NCBI RefSeq assembly: GCF_001870735.1
Contig: NZ_MORL01000007.1
Span: forward strand, 186,001-250,000
Length of the DNA stretch: 64,000 bases
Direction of reading: 5' to 3'
Origin: Arsenicibacter rosenii
GTDB taxonomy: Bacteria; Bacteroidota; Bacteroidia; Cytophagales; Spirosomataceae
Part shown: in pieces, positions 60,372 through 64,000 of the stretch
Layout: every line of letters starts with the position of its first letter
Numbering within the stretch: the stretch's first letter is position 1
Position numbers and translations under genes: made by a program
The notes under the pieces: model-generated
Told to the model about the DNA's origin: nothing
Database searches by the model: none
What the model saw: only the letters and a program-made list of their open reading frames with translations

Positions 60372-61247
60372 ATGAAAATAGCCATTCACGGGCGAAACTT
60401 TACCGTTCAGACAAAGCCGTTTATACAGGCTATGTTTGATGATCTGAACGAGCGGGGAACCGAAATCCAACTATCGAACACATACCGCGAGTTTCTCAAC
60501 TTTGCCGGTGTTTCCCATAATAGCCAAACCACTTATCATGCGCCGGAGGAAGTCTTCGACGCTGATTTTGTTTTAAGCCTTGGCGGAGATGGTACCCTGC
60601 TGGAAACAGTAGCACACGTAGGCGCGCGGCAAACGCCCATTGTGGGCATTAACACCGGCCGCCTCGGTTTTCTGGCGACGGTTTCGCCAAACAATATCAG
60701 AGGGATGATTCACGCCTTGTTCAATCAGCATTTTACGATTGATGAACGCTCACTGGTACACGTTCAGGCCGACCATGATATCTTTAACGGGATTCCGTTT
60801 GGCTTAAATGACTTTACCATTACCCGTACTGAAATGTCATCCATGATTACGGTACATACGTATCTGGATGGCGAGTTTCTGAACTCATATTGGGCTGATG
60901 GCCTGATTATTTCAACACCCACGGGCTCGACGGGCTATTCGTTGAGCTGCGGAGGACCTGTTCTGCTGCCGCACAATAACAACTTTATCATAACACCAAT
61001 TAGTCCGCATAACCTGAATGTCCGCCCGATGATTATCATGGATACATGCCAGCTATCCTTTGAAGTCGCAAGCCGGAGCGGAAACTTTCTGGTAGCCCTC
61101 GACTCGCGCTCCCGGACAGTAGATACCTCAACGCGGATTACGCTCCGGAAAGAAAAGTTTAAGGCCCGTCTGATTAAACTTAGTGACGATAATTTCCTGA
61201 ATACCCTCCGTAGTAAGCTCAATTGGGGATTTGATGTCCGGAATTAA
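60372..61247 (+). CDS. nadK: NAD kinase
   Basis: NadK phosphorylates NAD to NADP. The catalytic motif GGDGT is at residues 71-75 with Asp73, followed by GINTGRLGFLA, the dinucleotide-binding NDFTITR, and STPTGSTGYSLSCGGP. The 291-residue length is standard. No partner of the NADP pathway is adjacent except the CBS protein. Confidence 0.97.
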   Translation: MKIAIHGRNFTVQTKPFIQAMFDDLNERGTEIQLSNTYREFLNFAGVSHNSQTTYHAPEEVFDADFVLSLGGDGTLLETVAHVGARQTPIVGINTGRLGFLATVSPNNIRGMIHALFNQHFTIDERSLVHVQADHDIFNGIPFGLNDFTITRTEMSSMITVHTYLDGEFLNSYWADGLIISTPTGSTGYSLSCGGPVLLPHNNNFIITPISPHNLNVRPMIIMDTCQLSFEVASRSGNFLVALDSRSRTVDTSTRITLRKEKFKARLIKLSDDNFLNTLRSKLNWGFDVRN

Positions 61248-61333
61248 CGGGCGGTTTAATAAGCCTGGCATAATTTTAGCCTGAATGTTCAATAAAAACA
61301 TCCTTTTAGCCGTTTCCGAAGTAGGTTCAATAA

Positions 61334-61345
61334 TCCTGTACAGGA
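61334..61345. promoter_or_regulatory. 12-bp palindrome TCCTGTACAGGA upstream of the DUF6089 gene
   Basis: The palindrome is perfect and lies 28 bp before the ATG. Its CTGTACAG core equals that of the palindrome at 57465-57476. Confidence 0.35.
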
Positions 61346-61373
61346 AACCAGTGTTCGGAGGGGACAGTCATTT

Positions 61374-62339
61374 ATGAAACGTAATTATTATTTAAAAAGA
61401 GGGGTGCTCGCTCTGCTGCTGGCCGGTGGCCTGATCCATCACAGTCATGGGCAAGCTCGTAGAAATACCCATTTCTTACCATATTCTGAAGTAGGAGGAG
61501 GCATCGGCACATCCAGCTATTATGGTGAATTAGCCTCATATCGTCAGCCGGTTAAGGCAACGTTTCTGATGATGCGCTGGAATGCGGGGATTAACTATAC
61601 ACGGCATTTCACACCGAAACTTGCTGCCAGAGCTTCTTTTACATGGGCACGCATTTCCGGTGATGATTATACGTTTAATAAGAATAACCCGGGAAAATAT
61701 CCGATACAGTTTGCCCGTAATCTTCACTTCCGGAATGACTTAAAAGAGTTTGCGATCACAGGGATCTATCAGTTTAAACCGGACGGGCGAACGCCGGAGC
61801 AACGCCCGAAAATCAATCCGTATCTGTTTGCCGGTATTGCCCTATTAGCCCATAGCCCTCAGGCAAGGACGCCTTATAGCGCAACCAATGCCGACTCCTC
61901 GCGCCGCTGGGTAAAGTTGCAGCCCTTGAATACAGAAGGACAAGGTCAGCCGGGGATGGCAAAACCTTATTCGCTGGTAACGTTATCGATTCCGGTTGGG
62001 ATCGGTGTAAAATATGCCCTGAACGAAAGCTTTAATATCTCCTTTGAAGCCGGTTTCCGTTATACGTTTACCGATTATCTGGACGATGCCGGAGGAGCCT
62101 ATCCGGCCGCCGGGCAACTGAGTGGACTGGCTCTCACGATGAGTGACCGGCGTAACGAAGTCATTGCCGCCCGGAAAGGCGATGATCGTACGGCTGCCTT
62201 GCAGAAACTGCAGCCAGGCTCTTTACCGGCCGAAACAACCAGAGGTACGAAAGGTATCTTGCCGGATTCGTATCTGCTGACGAGCTTACAACTGACATAT
62301 GTCATTCCGGCTAAAATTAAATGCCCCCCAATCCGGTAA
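61374..62339 (+). CDS. DUF6089 outer-membrane beta-barrel protein
   Basis: This 321-residue protein has a signal peptide (LALLLAGGLIHHSHGQ) and alternating hydrophobic strands typical of an outer-membrane barrel (GTSSYYGELASYR, KLAARASFTWARISGDDY, SFNISFEAGFRYTFTDYLDD). The closing aromatic-rich end is TSLQLTYVIPAKIKCP. DUF6089 proteins are common in Cytophagales and near envelope biogenesis genes; their function is unknown. A GGAGG sequence lies upstream of the ATG, a rare Shine-Dalgarno-like feature in this window. Confidence 0.85.
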   Translation: MKRNYYLKRGVLALLLAGGLIHHSHGQARRNTHFLPYSEVGGGIGTSSYYGELASYRQPVKATFLMMRWNAGINYTRHFTPKLAARASFTWARISGDDYTFNKNNPGKYPIQFARNLHFRNDLKEFAITGIYQFKPDGRTPEQRPKINPYLFAGIALLAHSPQARTPYSATNADSSRRWVKLQPLNTEGQGQPGMAKPYSLVTLSIPVGIGVKYALNESFNISFEAGFRYTFTDYLDDAGGAYPAAGQLSGLALTMSDRRNEVIAARKGDDRTAALQKLQPGSLPAETTRGTKGILPDSYLLTSLQLTYVIPAKIKCPPIR

Positions 62340-62366
62340 CGAACGTAACATAAACGTAAAACTATT

Positions 62367-63026
62367 TTGAAATCAGGTTTTCAGGTCTGGCTGCTGATGC
62401 TACCCGGACTTTTTTTTACCCCGTTGGCCTTGGCGCAACAAATTGAAATTGGGGGTGGGTTAGGGACTTATCTCTATAAGGGAGACATATCCCCGTCAAT
62501 TAATCCGCGATTTGCCCTGCCGGCGGGTAATCTCTTTTTCCGGTATAATGCGACCCGCTCCTTCTCGGCAAGGGCTGGTATCGGGATAGGCGCAATCAAG
62601 GCAGAAGACCGTGTGAGCAATGATCCGTTTCAACAAGCCCGTGATTACTCATTTCGCACAACGATCGGTGAAATTTCTGCCGATGTTGAGTATAATTTCA
62701 GGGATTTCAGAATGGTACGCTGGCCTAAAAACTGGACGCCATACGTATTTGCCGGTATTGGGTATATGGTGTATTCGCCGCGCCCGGTAAAAGATAAACG
62801 TATGATGTATCCATTGGGAGTCGGTTTTAAGTACGAATTCCGCCGTCCATGGAGTGTTGGGTTTGAGTTCGGTACCCGTTTTACAAATAACGATACATTA
62901 GATGGCCTGGGGCCAACGGCAAGTTTGGCGAAACTTCAGCAGGGTAATCTTGCCATAAAAGATAAGTATACGTATGCGGCCTTTACACTGAGCTATACAT
63001 TCTATAAAATCACCTGTCCTGAATGA
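62367..63026 (+). CDS. Outer-membrane beta-barrel protein (OmpW/DUF6089-like)
   Basis: This 219-residue protein has a signal peptide (LLMLPGLFFTPLALAQ) and about eight beta strands (EIGGGLGTYLYKGDI, FSARAGIGIGAIKAEDR, WSVGFEFGTRFTNNDT, ending AAFTLSYTFYKITCP). It resembles the preceding DUF6089 protein in size of repeats and C-terminal motif (YTFYKITCP against YVIPAKIKCP) and may be a distant paralogue. Initiation is at a TTG 27 bp after the DUF6089 gene, so the two are probably co-transcribed. Confidence 0.8.
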   Translation: MKSGFQVWLLMLPGLFFTPLALAQQIEIGGGLGTYLYKGDISPSINPRFALPAGNLFFRYNATRSFSARAGIGIGAIKAEDRVSNDPFQQARDYSFRTTIGEISADVEYNFRDFRMVRWPKNWTPYVFAGIGYMVYSPRPVKDKRMMYPLGVGFKYEFRRPWSVGFEFGTRFTNNDTLDGLGPTASLAKLQQGNLAIKDKYTYAAFTLSYTFYKITCPE

Positions 63027-63128
63027 GAAGTTAAGTAATGGTAATAATTAAAATGTCAAAATAAAATTTTAATTATTTTTATATACTTGAAATAATATAT
63101 TATCAATAATGGAAATATAAAAATTTAA

Positions 63129-63136
63129 TATATTTG
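63129..63136 (+). promoter_or_regulatory. -7 element of the TrpD2-like gene
   Basis: TATATTTG matches TAnnTTTG exactly, 28 bases before the ATG at 63165, in an AT-rich 138-bp gap. Confidence 0.65.
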
Positions 63137-63164
63137 CCTCCGGACCCAATACTATGCATTAGTC

Positions 63165-64000
63165 ATGACTGCTACATGGCCAGAAAACGTTTCAGCGGTT
63201 CCGGAAGATTCATCCCTCATGCAGGCCATCCGGCTGATTGGGGTAGGTAAAAACGGAAGCAAACCTTTACCTGACGAACTTATCCGTTCGTGTCTGGCTG
63301 AATTACAATCCGGTAATACACATCCATTACAACGTGGCGCCTTTTGGGGCGCATTAATGACCAAAGGTCCGACACCGGCTGAGCGTCAGCTTGAAACGCT
63401 GGTTGGCAGGGGAGCCTTTTCGCATCCTACGTTTTTTATTCATAAAGTTTGCCCGGACTTACCGATGGGCATGCTGCCGATTGCAACAAAACTGCTGAAA
63501 GGACATACCCTGCGGGTAAGTGAGGCCCATCAGTTAGGCGAGTATTTATTCAGGGAAGGCGGAAGTGAACTTTTTAGAGGGCTAGCCGCCAGTATTCTGC
63601 GTGTTCGTCACGAGACTAACGATGAATATCTCGGACTGATGGAAGCCGCTAAACGGACGTTTACCCCGGGCTTTAAAACCATGAGCTGCGCAGACCGGCC
63701 ATTGGTGCAGATTGCCGAACCTTTCGACGGGGCAGACCATAGTTTCATGATTACCCCCTTGCTGGCCCGCTACATAAAAAGCCGGGGATACGGCACGGTT
63801 TCGATGGTCAGCCGGTCGGGTGGGCCTAAATATACCCTGAATGCGTATGACCTGTTTGTGCATCTGGGCTGTACGTTTGCGCAAAGTAATCATGAACTGT
63901 GCGATGATCCGGGGCCCTATGGCTGGGTAGTCGATCAAAAAGCGCTCTCGCCGGCTTTAGACCATTGGGTTGACCGGCGGCGTCTGCTCCTGAAACGGCC
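63165..64000 (+). CDS. TrpD2/YbiB-like anthranilate phosphoribosyltransferase family protein (partial)
   Basis: An open frame runs from the ATG at 63165 off the end of the window (278 codons visible, no stop). It has an N-terminal helical part with RGAFWGALMTKGPTPAE, as in glycosyltransferase family 3 N-domains, and the segment EPFDGADHSFMITPLLARYI, a loop characteristic of the TrpD2/YbiB branch. Later LNAYDLFVHLGCTFAQS and DPGPYGWVVDQKALSPALDHW follow. True TrpD makes phosphoribosyl anthranilate; TrpD2 proteins bind nucleic acid in one known case and lack that activity. Its role here is unknown. The antisense frame at this place is a shadow. Confidence 0.7.
   Translation, partial: MTATWPENVSAVPEDSSLMQAIRLIGVGKNGSKPLPDELIRSCLAELQSGNTHPLQRGAFWGALMTKGPTPAERQLETLVGRGAFSHPTFFIHKVCPDLPMGMLPIATKLLKGHTLRVSEAHQLGEYLFREGGSELFRGLAASILRVRHETNDEYLGLMEAAKRTFTPGFKTMSCADRPLVQIAEPFDGADHSFMITPLLARYIKSRGYGTVSMVSRSGGPKYTLNAYDLFVHLGCTFAQSNHELCDDPGPYGWVVDQKALSPALDHWVDRRRLLLKR

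Noticed and set aside
63152-63938. Minus-strand frames at the right edge (63152-63364 and 63582-63938)
   Set aside because: They are antisense to the TrpD2-like gene, which has a promoter and family motifs.
1-64000. Mobile elements, prophage, rRNA or tRNA genes
   Set aside because: No transposase, integrase, terminal inverted repeats, rRNA or clear tRNA cloverleaf was seen in the gene-free stretches.

Overview
This window is chromosomal DNA from a member of the Bacteroidota, most likely order Cytophagales and close to Spirosomaceae (Spirosoma-like); the family placement is inferred from gene content, not from a search. The signs are two SusC/SusD outer-membrane pairs, DUF5683 and DUF6089 proteins, a HYC_CC_PP-type metal protein, a parA-parB-DUF5683-dapB-lepB order, almost no Shine-Dalgarno sequences, and many matches to the Bacteroidota -7 promoter element TAnnTTTG. 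I see no rRNA, tRNA, CRISPR array, prophage or insertion sequence.

Layout. 1-3780: conserved housekeeping run (parA end, parB, DUF5683, dapB, lepB). 3850-7170: ung, then apaG, a methyltransferase and a lipoprotein resembling copper monooxygenases with a cytochrome-like N-terminus. 7285-12936: a DEAD-box RNA helicase with an RGG-like tail, a NYN-nuclease/cold-shock-like fusion, bifunctional hisB, a possible 33-residue membrane protein and an acyltransferase. 12933-29873: a leftward block dominated by polysaccharide biosynthesis: AlgX/AlgJ-like lipoprotein, large anchored protein, FAD oxidoreductase, GT2, acyltransferase-3, two tandem paralogous membrane proteins, both halves of a split transketolase, a sugar epimerase fused to a GT2 glycosyltransferase, a heptad-repeat coiled coil and a GT-C enzyme. 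30011-38480: OmpA/PD40 protein, nucleoside-type permease, exonuclease III, MOSC protein, secreted protein, HAD phosphatase, MFS transporter and a divergent AraC regulator. 38452-53972: glycan region with a GH113-like hydrolase, a 1223-residue FG-GAP/ASPIC lipoprotein and two tandem SusC/SusD pairs. 54103-58341: a compact copper-type metal locus. 58719-64000: alpha/beta hydrolase, CBS-ACT protein, nadK, two outer-membrane barrel proteins and the start of a TrpD2/YbiB-like gene that leaves the window.

How the genes work together. The polysaccharide block holds sugar-nucleotide modification (epimerase, split transketolase), lipid-linked transfer (GT2 and GT-C proteins) and O-acylation, as expected for exopolysaccharide or LPS decoration. 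Two of its promoters share a 30-bp bipartite sequence (TAAAGTCCAATTTT, 8 variable bases, ACTTACGG), the most striking unexplained signal here. The metal locus joins an outer-membrane receptor, a cysteine-rich membrane protein, a metal-domain/AraC regulator, a cytosolic 19-cysteine copper-storage-type protein and a secreted HMA protein: uptake, sensing, storage and chaperoning in about 4.2 kb.
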